Source: Ilyonectria destructans (Eukaryota; Ascomycota; Sordariomycetes; Hypocreales; Nectriaceae). From it: a stretch of DNA of 64,000 bases. The stretch lies in the NCBI GenBank assembly GCA_020740775.1, contig JAHEWK010000003.1, positions 2,604,001 through 2,668,000 of the forward strand, in the 5' to 3' direction. Below are positions 11,822-23,329 of this stretch, piece by piece. Positions within the stretch are counted from its first letter, which is position 1. Each line of letters starts with the position of its first letter. The notes below the pieces were generated by a model. It was not told the origin of the DNA and searched no databases. It saw only the letters and a list, made by a program, of their open reading frames with translations. Made by a program: the position numbers and the translations under genes.

Positions 11822-13499
11822 TCAGTTTCCGAGATAATCCCGGACGGCCCCCTGGAGTCGGGTGGCACCCTCGCCCACGAGGTTGGACAGGTTGTCGAGA
11901 TCATCCGCGGCCGTGATGCCAAACTTGCGCACAAAGTCCTTGGCGGCGGACTCGAGATCACCGTAGTCATCTTCAGGCTCATCCTCTGGTCGACCAAAGT
12001 AGGCATTGGACGAGATGGCAGAGGCACCCTCGAATCCTTGAAGTCGGTTCTTGGCCTCGGCTTGGGCGTTGGGATCGAATGAGCCCTTGCCGAAGAACTC
12101 GTCGGAAGAGATACCCTTCTGGGCACCGAACTTGCTTCGGGCGTAGGTCTGCGAGTCATCTGGTATCAAGTTAGCATACGTATCAATCGACACCACAGCA
12201 AGGTAATTTACCTTCAGCAGCAGCCTTGACAGGTCCAACAGAGCCGAATCCACCGGCGTTCCTCTTGGGTGCGGCGGCCGCCTTGTTGCCACCAATTTGT
12301 CCGAAGCCCAGCCGGCCCATACCCATGCCTAATCGCTCCACTTCAGCGTCAGACTTTTGGCGAGTGTGTGAGGACAGGTTGCTTGAGCTGGGGTTCACAG
12401 GAGTGGGCGAGATAATGGTGGCCGCCGACCCAGAGGTGCTGGTCTTTGCTTCCTCAGCCTCAGGGTCATAGCCGAGCTTTGCGATGCGGTCCGCCTCTTC
12501 CTTGGCCTTTCTCTCGGCCTCGTCGAAATCGATCAAATCGCCGGTAACTTTCTTGACGCCCAACTTGGTTGTCTTCTTAGCACCGAGAACGTTGGCTTTG
12601 CGGGGGCCAGTAGCGGTCTTGCGCAGGGCAGCGGAGGTTGTAATGCGGCTTGCGGGCTTGGTCTCGCCAGAGGCAGTTCTAGCAAGGGGGGACGAAGTGC
12701 GCGCGATATCCTTGCCATTTCCTGCGTTCAAGAAGGGAGAGGGCGTACGGCCAACGACGGGCGGGGTACCGGTTCGGGAGACAGGAGGGGTAGGCTTCTT
12801 GATGGAGGGCTTGTCCCACGAAGAGAAGAAATCGTCGTCGGGCTCGCCAGCGGGGGTTGCGGCGCCATCGTCGGCGCCATCAATGATGACCTCGCCGGGG
12901 AATCTATGCGTCTGTCAGGTCCAGTTCAGGGATATATAGTTCCACGATAAGCCACGTACTCCTGGGCATCCCGGGCAGCGCGTCGCTTGAGCTCATCTTT
13001 GTACTTGGTAGCAGCGTTGGACTGGTACTTGGTCTTGGAGTCCTTGCTGTTGAGGGCAGCAGAGCCGCCGTTCTGCTGGAAGAACTTGGTGGCCGACTCA
13101 TTGCCGCCAACCTTCATCACTCGAAGCTGGTCCCATTGCCACTCTGCGCAACCGGGTTAGTTCTGGAAGTGACGAGGAAGGGGCGACGCGCGGGGAACGT
13201 ACGGTCGAGGTTCGTTGATCGCACAAACGAGATGTGGACACCTAGGTTTCGGTGGTTGGAGGAGCAGTCCAGGCAGAGGTAGATACCGAAGGGCACAGAG
13301 GTCCACGTAGGATTGTTCTGTCCGCAGTCGAAGCAGATCTAGAGCAGAGAGCAGGGTCAGCGCTGTTTCCATTGGCCGCAGTACGAGCGCGCAAAATAGG
13401 GACGCGGTGATGGCGCGTGCTTACCTTGTTCGCCTGCTTCGTCTTCAACTTCTCGAAGATCTTCTGCGACTGCTGCTTCGTCGCAAGGGGGGCGCTCAT
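11822..13499 (-). CDS. glo3: Glo3/ARFGAP2-3-type ADP-ribosylation factor GTPase-activating protein
   Basis: Stimulates GTP hydrolysis by Arf1 on COPI vesicles in Golgi-to-ER retrieval. Exons run 13499-13425, 13338-13203, 13143-12960, 12903-12212 and 12159-11822. The introns are 86, 59, 56 and 52 bp, and the product is 474 aa. The N-terminal ArfGAP zinc finger has the C-x2-C...C-x2-C arrangement (ICFDCGQ...YLCLDCS) followed by the arginine-finger segment [15 protein letters not shown]. The middle region is Ser/Thr/Pro-rich with basic patches. The C-terminal part ([25 protein letters not shown]) resembles the Glo3 motif region that couples to coatomer and SNAREs. It shares a 395-bp divergent promoter with tim21. 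Glo3 type is preferred over Gcs1 type because of the long C-terminal region with these repeated FFG/YFG segments. Confidence 0.93.
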
Positions 13500-13894
13500 C
13501 TTGGCACTGGGGTTGCACTGCGGGCAATGTCTTGATAGATGAGGGGATGAGGAGGGCTCGTGCTGCGGGGAGACGCTGTGGTTCTCCTTGACGACGCGTG
13601 AGGACAGAGTTCGTCGGGCTGGGTAGAGTTGGGTGTCGGGAGGTTCAGGAGTCGGTCATCAAGGGCGGGCGGTTTGGTAAAGTGGCATATCAGAGCGCGC
13701 TATCCCCTTTCGGGGAGCGACAGTTCCCCACGTCGGATTCTGCCCAAGGCGGTGTCGACGCAGGTCATCGCGAGACCCGAGAGCTCCATGTCGATGCCGA
13801 GAAGACGATATTGACCACCACTGCCGACCTTGTGAATTGATTATTGCCATTGTCAGGACTTCGATCCTGGGACCATGGCTGTCGCAAAACCGTC
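13500..13894. promoter_or_regulatory. Bidirectional promoter between glo3 and tim21
   Basis: It is 395 bp long with start codons of both genes at its edges, so both promoters must lie here unless they extend into coding DNA. No TATA box or known operator is evident. Confidence 0.55.
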
Positions 13895-13898
13895 ATGA
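13875..13898 (+). promoter_or_regulatory. Short upstream ORF overlapping the tim21 start codon
   Basis: ATG at 13875 begins a seven-codon frame (MAVAKPS) ending in TGA at 13896-13898. The stop overlaps the main ATG (13895-13897) in an ATGA arrangement, and a second in-frame Met codon follows at 13898. Such overlapping stop-start pairs can couple translation or lower initiation. Whether the transcript includes 13875 is not known. Confidence 0.45.
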
Positions 13899-14742
13899 TG
13901 AAGCCGACCAATTCCCTGCTCACCACCCGCCCAATTGCCTTCCTCGGCCTCCCGCCCGCCCTCCGAACCCTCGCCATCCCACGACAATATTCCACCCATA
14001 ACAGCCTCGGCGCCGCGCCGCAGGCCCCGAAGCGCCGAAGCAGAACCGTGACGCCCTTCAACGACGATGGTTCTGTGCCGTGGAGCGAGCTCTCCGCCGC
14101 CGAGAAGACTGCTCGGGCCACCCAGCAGAGCGTCAACTTTGGCATGATCCTTGTTGGTCTCGTGCTAACGGTACGTCGGTCCGCGCATTGACAGGGACGA
14201 CTCTAACTTTGATAGGGCGGTGTTGGCTACTTCCTATGGACCGACGTATTCTCCCCCGATAGCAAAATATCCCAGTTCAATCGCGCGGTGGACAGAATCA
14301 AGGACGATCCTCGTTGCATCGAGTTGCTTGGCGACGCCAGAAAGATCACGGCTCATGGAGACGAGACATTCAACAAGTGGAGGAGAGCGCGCCCCGTTTC
14401 GTAAGGAAAATTGGGCCATCTTTCCAGAGGGGAATGCTGATGGACTTAGTTCTACGGAGAAAACCGACGCACAAGGGCACCAGCATCTGGTGATGCACTT
14501 CTATGTAAGTTCGCCCACCGAAAAACAAGTATCCCGCAAGCTAAACAGTGCAGGTCGAGGGGCAACGCAACCGTGGAATTGCTCAACTTCACATGATCAA
14601 GCATCGTGGTCATGATGAATTCCTGTACAAGTACTTTTTCGTGGACATCGAGGGCAATGACAGAATCTATCTCGAGCAAGATGCCACGGGCTCCGCCAAT
14701 TCAGGAAAGAAGCTCAGCTTCTTCGGCGTCAAATGGGGCTAA
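13895..14742 (+). CDS. tim21: Tim21-like subunit of the mitochondrial TIM23 import machinery
   Basis: Inner-membrane protein that links TIM23 to the TOM complex and to respiratory-chain assembly. Exons are 13895-14170, 14216-14400, 14450-14504 and 14554-14742, with introns of 45, 49 and 49 bp, giving 234 aa. The N-terminus is basic and hydroxylated (a presequence, with a likely cleavage region near RQYSTHN). A single membrane segment spans the first splice junction (FGMILVGLVLT then GGVGYFLWTDVF). The intermembrane-space domain follows and ends with YFFVDIEGNDRIYLE and FFGVKWG, typical of the family. The length is normal. The start is ambiguous between two tandem Met codons. Confidence 0.93.
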
Positions 14743-15376
14743 TGTCTATGCACACCAAGTGGTCATGGTTAAATGGTTTGGTTATGAGAAATGCCCTCAT
14801 GTACAACCGGTTCGAATGAGGCTGCCTGCATATCATGTTGATGGGGCAGGCAGGGGACTTTTCACGTGTATGATACTGTCACTTCGATGACCAGAGTTTA
14901 GGGGATTCATTCCCATGTCTGTACTATTAAGATGATGTTCTTCAATCCCGTCCATCTATGTCCGCAAGGTTGAAGTCGTTGCCGGGTCTTCCCTTCGGTT
15001 GAGAGGAGACTGCTAATTTGCAAAGACATTGATCTGGGCGGCATGCTTGTGTACTTGATAAACGAAAGAAATTTGGCGTGTTTTCACCTTTGGTTGAATA
15101 ATATCGATTGTTTGCGGTGTCTACCATCTATGTAGTCTTGCAATTCTAGTCCCTTGAAGCGATCTTTGATCATCAACATCCTTCCTTTAAGAGTTGAGAG
15201 TTAGTGTTTCTAAAACTGCAGCGGATGCTGGAGGTGGGTTTAAGGATCTTGACCATGAGTTTCGTTAACAAGGAGTTCCATGATAGAGATTTAGACCTGC
15301 AAGTCATCACATACATAGATTAAGAGCACTACTATTCGCACATACAAAAACATGCTCTATCCTAAAGAAACTTATG

Positions 15377-15527
15377 AATAATACACCTAATATGGTAGTT
15401 TAGGAGAGAATATTTCTATAACGCAAAGTTTCAATATTTGTCCTAATATTTTAGTTTAGTTTAGTTATTAAATTACATTATTAGCAAATGTCTAAATTTG
15501 ACTTATGTACTACTTAGGTGCATTATT
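15377..15527. mobile_element. MITE-like AT-rich inverted-repeat relic
   Basis: The left end AATAATACACCTAA (15377-15390) is matched by TTAGGTGCATTATT (15514-15527), its reverse complement with one mismatch. The 151-bp span is markedly more AT-rich than flanking DNA and has no ORF. This fits a small non-autonomous inverted-repeat element, possibly mutated by RIP. No clear target-site duplication was found, so the call is tentative. Confidence 0.4.
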
Positions 15528-18500
15528 TTGCCTGAGGTTTAACCGACGGGGCTTGTGTCTGTGCGTGAATAGCAATGCTCTAGATTAGAGGCTTCGGGAG
15601 ACCCGAGGACAGCACATGTAGAGTGTGCATGCTACTATCCACAGTCCCATCTTCCTGTACTTCGCCCCCACCGAAACAACAGAATTCGAACCAACTACTC
15701 GAGTCAACAAGATGTATCTTGTGGGCGATTCGACAAAAGTTCACTCTTGCCTGTGTAGCGATAACCAGTTCAACCTTCGACATCAAAGTAAACAGAAACA
15801 ACCAGAGAGCGAATATCGCGTAGGCCCAAACCAGTGTGAGTGGAATGATTGAATGGAGGAATCAAGTAAACTCGGTTCATTCCCTCCATTCAGGAGCTTT
15901 GATCGATGATCGGTGTTTCTGGACTTTGAGACTGTGTTTAAAAGCTACTGGTCGCGTCTCCTGCAGTGTCTTGCAGGTTCTCGTTGAGACCTAAATGTCT
16001 ACATCTAACTGAGACAGAACAGATGCAGCCGCATTGGATTACCTAGAGTCAATCCCAATTTCATCATATCTATGCTCTAGTATGTATGCGTATGTGGATC
16101 CAAATGCGCTGAGTAGCGAGTTACTCAATTGCCCATTCGAGATCGTAGGATGAGTCCTTAAAGTTTACTCTACACTGACAGACGGCACCTTCTTGACCGA
16201 GCAATTCTGCAGATAGAAGGCCTGGAAGAGCAATGGTTCCTAGTGTATAAGACACACTAACTGTGCCATCATCGCGGAACCTGATTGTTTCTACGATGAC
16301 ATCCTATGACGGGTGAATGTCATCTTTGATGAACATTATTGGCCCACACAATATCCGCCTGGATAGATCGAGTCAATATGATGCGGTGGTCACCTATGGT
16401 TAATAGTTTAACCTCGTTTAACATCATTAGATGGATCACGGCAGCGGAGTAGCAGTAACATAGAGTGATGACACATCACTACTTGGTATATTCAGCACCG
16501 GAAGGCCCTATAAGTGAAGACAACAGGGTCGATGAACCTTCAGTTGCCTCGAGTCTCTTTGCAACCACTTGGTTCCCTGTCTCCGGCTTTACTAAGGCAA
16601 CCCTCGTCCGGTCTGGCAACATATGAGCAGCATCTTTCCCACTCTAGTTGAATGCAGCGTCTATTACGGTTATTGTTCAAGACGTCTGTTAGACCATTCC
16701 GAAGTCGGACGCAGTTGAGCGCATGCATCCTGAAGGGTTACTTGAACAAGGAACCTCGACAAACAGCCGGCATCGGAGTTGTCAAAACGACTTGCTGGTT
16801 CATCCGAGGCGTTCTCGTATTTCCGTCACAGGTCGTTACCCTCGGTTCTTCAACCAACACGCCGACTCTAGCGCATGCGTCTTCCCTGTCGATTAGCGGC
16901 ATCACATGAATTCGGATGATTTCAACCATGCAGGCTTTCTGCAATGGCTAGCAACGGACATTATCCTCCTGCCAAACCCGGAGCCGCCGGAATTTTCGGT
17001 CGTGGCCCCGGTCGACACGGTCGCCACGGTGAACAGCATCTCACCTCGGCATCCCGTTCTGGCAGCGAGGACTTCTGGCTCTTCCGGGCCGGCTTCCCAC
17101 CTTGGATGCACCCCCGAACCTTCGATTCCCCGGACATGTGAGAATGCGGGGGAACGCACCCAGCCAAGTCAGGAAATAAGATCGGGGGGTGCAGCTTGAG
17201 CCGCACGAGACGACTGCAACGTCAACTGAAGGCAAATGTTATCATGTGTCAATGGCGTTATACTCACGCGACGCCAAAGGCTTGGGGGTAGAGACGGAGG
17301 TTCATGGCCGGCACATACGCTCGGCAGAGGTCTGTTCGAGACCCGGAATTCCAGACCCAGGACCCCGGATGATCTGTCTTTCTGGAGAATTGCACTAACA
17401 CTGGCGAGGTGAAAGTAGAGCTAGCAGAAGGCTAACACGGTCATCACCCGGCGAGACTCCCCCGCTGGGAAATTGTAAACACCAGCAGCGAAGCCATCTT
17501 TGCGCTTCCCCGCTAACCTCGTCTCCGGGCTAAATGCAGCCGGCGGCGGCGGTCTGAGGATCGGTATCTGGGGGAGGGAGGGGGCGTGGCAAATCTGGGG
17601 AAATGGCGAGTGGGAACTGGAAACTGGGAAGTTGGGAATGGAAGCGGGAGGGAGAGCGGGCGACCCGACCAAGTCCCGGAATTGCAAAGGCCGACTCGCG
17701 CTCGTTCCAACTTGACCCGGCTCTTGGCTCCCCGAGATCGGAACCGCGTCCACGGTCTCTTCCGCTCATGCCGTGTATTGTTCACCACCTCACCGCGGAA
17801 TGCCGGTCTCTGCTCCGGAGCCGTGACCCAGTCCACCGCCGTCGCAAAGCTCTCCTGCACATGGCTACGGCATCGCGCGCAATTCCTATCGGCATCGGTC
17901 CGCTTCGGGCGAGCGGCTCTGCGGGTCCACGTATCGATATCGTTTGCTCCACGCCTGGTGCAGCTTGCTATCTCGTCGTCAAGGTCTGGAATCAGGAATC
18001 ACCAGCTAGCTCGCCACCCCTAGTTCCTCCGCCTCTGGGGCCCCATTGCCCCCAATCGCCGACACGTTTCTTCCCGAGCCGAATCGTGCGGGCTCCTTCC
18101 ACCTTCCCATTGATAGGGAGCCGAAGTCCCCCCTGATACAAGGCACTGGTGGATCTGGGCGTGTGCCTTCTGACTGGCGAAGATTTGGGCCGAGCGAGCT
18201 TTGGACCCTGCACCAAACGACAGAACGCCCGCTCACTGACACGGGCGGGCAGCAAACCATTGACGCCCCCAGGTCTGAGCTCTCAGGGTCAGCACCGACG
18301 ATGATAACGAGCCAAGGTCAAAGGGGAAAATTGGAGGGCTAGAATTACTCGTCGTGGGATCCCGAAGCTCGGCTCTCCGTTACCCCCGAGCTGAGTCGTC
18401 TCGCGGTCCCGGGCTTCTCTTGCCGACTTGGTTGCATTAAGCACAAAGTCATTGAGGCTCAGCCGGCTTCCCATCCAGGGCAAGGTCGGATCGAGACCTG

Positions 18501-19761
18501 GTCTGTGTGGGCCGATCGAGGTGAACCGGACCTCCCGGTGTGTCGGTGATTTATTGCAACGCTATGCAATGCATGCTGTCTGGCTGGTTACGAGGAGGGT
18601 TGCGCCGATCGGTTTGGTAACACAATTGCCCATTACCACGTTATTAGGGAATTAGGTCGCCTTCTTCACATGCAAAGATGCCGAATGGGCGCAGGGGCAG
18701 GCTCGACGTGCATTGTTGAAGCTACAATTTGGCTTCGTTAGTTGCTGCTTAGGTCAGATCATGCAATCGTTCAGGGCTCGTCACATGTGATTGTTGTGAC
18801 AAATTCCTGGCACGTTCCAATACGTCACGAGGATTGTGATGAGTTGTGTCTTATCAAAGCCGCTCGAGATGTTCATTTCTGGCCTGTGAATATTCATGTA
18901 TTCGTGGGCGAGATGGTTGATAGGCTGGCTGAGATGCGCAATCTGGACCAACGGTAGGTTTGAACCATGGTTTGCCCAAAGTTACTTGGAACAAGGCGGA
19001 ACCCCAAGTCCTGGCCAGCGGTAACTATCCGCATACCATCTTGCGTCGGCATACTCCAACAAGCTAGTTCTTACAAATCGGTTTTCATGAGCTCGGCAGA
19101 AGGAAGCTTTTGGACATCAGACCATCTCCGTTCCGGCCGAGCCAACCAGCGCCAGAAGAAAATCTCCGGATGAGTACGGCAGAGCGACCCCTCCACGTGG
19201 AGGCTTTCTTGGAGCGCGATGCTGCAGCTACAAAGAGATAACCGTCGATAGGAGGCGTCGTGGCAGATAGCCCAAGGTGAGACGCATGTCCAAATCTCGG
19301 AGACACGGCATGATGCCATTCTGATGCGGGTTTTCGGCTTTCGTATTGTAGTATGTGAGTCAAGCCAGTGCACTATTGTCAGTTTGCATTGGCGACGTGG
19401 TTGCATGACTGGCTTGTGATAGCCCGGGCGTTACAAAAGACAGCCAGACATGTTGTCTGCCCCTATGCCGGGCGGCGTCACCTTTGGGCGCCAATAGCTT
19501 GGTGCTCGCCAATGGGCGACGTGGTCGGTGCCAGGTCTACGGGATGGGCTTGCATCATCGAAACATCAGCCGTGCAGCTTCCGAAAGACGAGTGACGAAT
19601 TGTGGAAAGTATCGCATCGGATGGCGTGGAAACGGTGCCCAGATCCGGACGCTGTAATCGGACCTCAAGTTCGAAGGCTTGCACGGGAAGTTTGACAACT
19701 TCCGAAGGTATAGGTACATACAGTTCTACAATGCAGTACAGTGTATCTTTCAGTAGAAAGC

Positions 19762-19895
19762 CTTAAGACACTTATTATTTCGTACTTGAGGGATGCGCTC
19801 AAGTTTAACTTAAGTCTTATTCTCCTAAAAGTGAAGTTTTAGTTACTATTAGCTAAAGTATACTTCATTACTAGCATTGAATAAATTTTAGGGGA
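19762..19895. repeat. Nested AT-rich imperfect inverted repeats
   Basis: A first palindrome has arms at about 19762-19790 and 19798-19820, from TAAGAC out to TTGAG, meeting at a GGATGCG loop. A second has TCTCCTAAAA (19821-19830) against TTTTAGGGGA (19886-19895), one mismatch, with a partly complementary interior. The patch is an AT-rich island in GC-rich DNA and has no coding frame. It is probably a transposon relic or a small inverted-repeat element. Confidence 0.4.
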
Positions 19896-22800
19896 ACCTC
19901 GCTTATATGAGGCTGCTTTTGCTCACCTTGGCTTGGGTTGGACGTACGTGTAGAGGGCTGCCCAGTATTGATGTTGTCAAACTTCCCCCGCGAGTCTCCC
20001 GTACTATCAAAGTCACTCAGATACACATCCGGCGCTTTCGGAAGCAAGGCCAGGCAGGAAACCCCACGTTCAGCAAGGGGACACTACGGCGCAAATCCAA
20101 CGTCTACTCCACGGCACGCAGGATCGAAAGCCACCAGATGTGCCCAGGCAGGGACAAGGCGAGCAGTAAAACGTGGAAGCTGCCAACAAACGTGACAACC
20201 AACATGCAGCAGAGCCGTTTTCTGTCCGCACCAACTCGGGATGAACAACAGGGCTGTGTGCTGTGAGCTGTGTGGTTTGGGCACCAACCACGTCGACCTC
20301 GCTGCGTCGCGTTGTCATTTGGCCTGCTTGAGGATGACTGCGAAACCAGAAACAAGATTTGGACGGCGATGCCGTCGGGCGTGTAAGGCTGTGCTGCATA
20401 CTACATTTTCCACTATGTCGACGTGTCTCTCCAGGTGTCGTGTACATGCAAGAGTACTTGGAAGACGGCCATGGAAGCCCACACCCTTCCAACGTGTCTC
20501 CCAAAGACTCATCCTCTGACGCAAACCCGGCTAGTGACAAACAGAATGCCATGCCGCGATGGCGATTCGACTCATGTTCAGTGTCGCAACTCAAAAATAA
20601 CCCAATACATGCGACCCAGGCACCCCAAACGACCCCCCTTGTTCCCGTGCAGTCCCGTGCCCGCATGAAGTCATGCCCCGTGCGACTCCCCACACCCCCG
20701 TAAAAGAGCAACCTCAGCCAGGGCCATGGCCTGCAAACCTGCAAATGAGCCTGAGAGGCCTTCCCCATCCCGACCCATGCCCCATCTCGCGGGGCCGGCG
20801 TGGGGGGACGCGTCAAGGGTGGCCGGGGGGTACATTGCGACATTCTCACTCTGGCCTCATTACCTCCTTGCTCGCGCTTCCTGAGTTCTGACCCCGTCGG
20901 CGGAATCCTGTCGTCACTCGTCGGCCGATGGTGACATCGCGGCCCTCGTCCCGAGCTCACAAGCCGAGCCGCGCCCGCCGTCCGCCCTGGCTTAGACGCT
21001 TGCCTTGGCCGCCCAGCTCAAGTGGCAGCGCCTCATTTCCGGGGAAAGCATTCTTCCCCTCTCGCCCGCCAATCCGTCCCTGTGGCTCCCCCGCCCAGTC
21101 CAAGCGCCAGGTTCGTGGTGATGACGATTATCGGGGCTGGCGCAAACAGCCATCCCAGCCAAACGCCCAGCGAGCCAGTTAATTGGCGATAAGGCTAGCG
21201 CCAAACCGCCCTCTATCAGGGTGCCTCCCGACCAAGCCCCGGATTATGGCTCAGGTACATACTGTACGTTTCGCGGACTTGAGGTGGGATGTGCAAGCGA
21301 TTATTGCCGGGGGGTTCCTAGCAAGGGCGTGTCCCGTCGGCTATGCCATCCGATCCGGGCTTTACCTGCCATGTACTTAGGGAGATCCTAGCGACAGAAC
21401 AGGGCGACAGGGTTTTACACTGAGTCGCCGTGAGGGAGAACCTGGCAAGAGAAGCAAAAAGCCAAGGCGAGAACGTGATAACTGGAGGAGATTCAACATA
21501 GGGTGATGAGCAGTCAAGTCAAGCCCGCTTCAATCCACTTCCGACGCCAATCTCCCCCTCTACTCCATCCGATGAGAAACAGGGCTGGGGAGGCATCAGA
21601 GTCACCACGACGCCTCCCCAGAAGAGTTCCAATCATTCGTACAGACTGCCGAGGAGGCAGGCAGCATTTGGCCACACCACCCCCTTTGCCGTCACTTTTC
21701 CCGGGAAGCGCGTGTGCTCTCTTTCCTCGTCCCATCATCCGCCCTTGTCGTCGGCTCTGCTCCCGAAGAACACGACAGCAAGGGTGACGAGACACGAGAC
21801 ACGGCATTGTTTGCCTCTCTCCTTTTTGTCGCCTTGACCCTCTCACAGGTTGGCGGGGATGAGATGAGAGGAGCACTATCCCGAGTCGGACGCCCAAACG
21901 GACCCCACCCCCACACTTGTCTTGACTCTTTGCCTCCCTTTTTGACTATCTTGAGACAGCGCGCAGCACTCTGTGACGGGCGTATTGTTGCCGGGTCTTT
22001 TGGGTGGTGCCTGGGGGCCGGGAGTCGAAGGGTAGCCGGCCCCGGCGTGGCATTAGAAGTCTGCCAGGCGGACGAATCACGGCCTATCGAAGCGCTCGAA
22101 TCGCTTTCTAGTTCCCCCATCATCTGCCGCAGCCTATGGTTGACTCGTCCCGTCGCGGGCTCTGTCAGGTTGTCGACCCGCGATGCCGTCCCATGGACTG
22201 CCCACCTACCAACCCTCTCCCTCAGGTCCCTGCACCGTCGAACCGCCTCTATCCGTTCGAAGGCACACACATGTCGTGACTCGTCAGCTTTGGGCTCAGC
22301 TATCTTACTGCCCCCATCGTGTCTCGGGATTCGCCCGCCCTGAGTCAAGGTAAGACTTCGCTTGCAGATGCCCATTTCCAAACTCCGTAGACCAGGTACC
22401 ATCCAAAGGTTCACCAGGGTCGAGGCGCATTGTTGTTGCCAATACCGAGCTTCGCGTGTTCAAAGACTCAAACTCAAGACCCATCGAGACCGGATCGGTC
22501 TTGTCGACACCACGACATCTAATCGTCATCGCGATCACCAGCTGCCCCCCCAGCTCCTCCCCCGCGATACGACCACCCGCACGCCACCCACACACACCCC
22601 AGACTTTTATCACAACCTCCATGCAGAGACCCCAAGAGTTGCCTTCTTCACACCATACCAGGCGACCATCAGCAACCTCATTCGCCAGCACTGTCTAGCG
22701 GTGTAGATGGAAAAAATGCCTTGTCCACCACAGACCTTTGTTCAACCCGCAGCCGGCGAAACGAGTGTGGCCGCAAAGTCCAGGCAAAAAAAGAAATCAA

Positions 22801-23303
22801 AATGACAAAAACAAAATTGATTTGATGTGGCCATGTAACACGTGAGGCCACCACCACCAACCACTCTGCACACAGATGCGTGACGGTAACGTTGTCCGTG
22901 GCCTCCTTCTTTGTCTTTACCGACCTTCCAAGCCAGTGACCGAACGGCGAGCCTCGCCGGGGCTAACCTGATAACACGCTCGCCCAAGGGAACAGGATTC
23001 CGTCTACTCCGTATTTAGGAGGATTCCGTGCAGAATAGCCAGAATCCTCGCGGTCCACCGGCCGTCGAAACCGCGGCTGTTCCCACCTTCCTAAAGCCCT
23101 GGTTGGAACCTGTTTCGCATCCGCAACGTGGTTCCTCACGCTGGGTAGAGCGGCCAGAAGAAACGACCCGCCAAGCTGGCCAAGGGACCAGCGAGAGCTG
23201 AAAGAAATTGACTTCTCAGCAAGGCGCAGCTCGCTTGAAGCCTCAGGAGCTGACGTGATCCCACCAGGCGCTTTGGTGTCGCAAACTACCTACGTTTGTG
23301 CAT

Positions 23304-23329
23304 TTGTGTGTGTGTGTGTGTGTGTGTGT
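23304..23329 (+). repeat. TG dinucleotide microsatellite
   Basis: About 12 consecutive TG units lie in the gene-poor region. No gene association is apparent. Confidence 0.85.

Noticed and set aside
12484..12939. 151-codon plus-strand frame opposite the ArfGAP gene
   Set aside because: Antisense to exon 4 of the ArfGAP model, which is supported by exact splice frames.
18742..18957. 71-codon plus-strand frame with a protein-like composition
   Set aside because: Short, isolated, no codon bias, no start context and no recognisable domain.
20070..20960. 296-codon minus-strand frame
   Set aside because: The longest frame in the gene-poor region, but it has no domain, no codon bias, and is rich in Cys, Trp and Arg as in chance frames. 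It could be reconsidered if transcribed.
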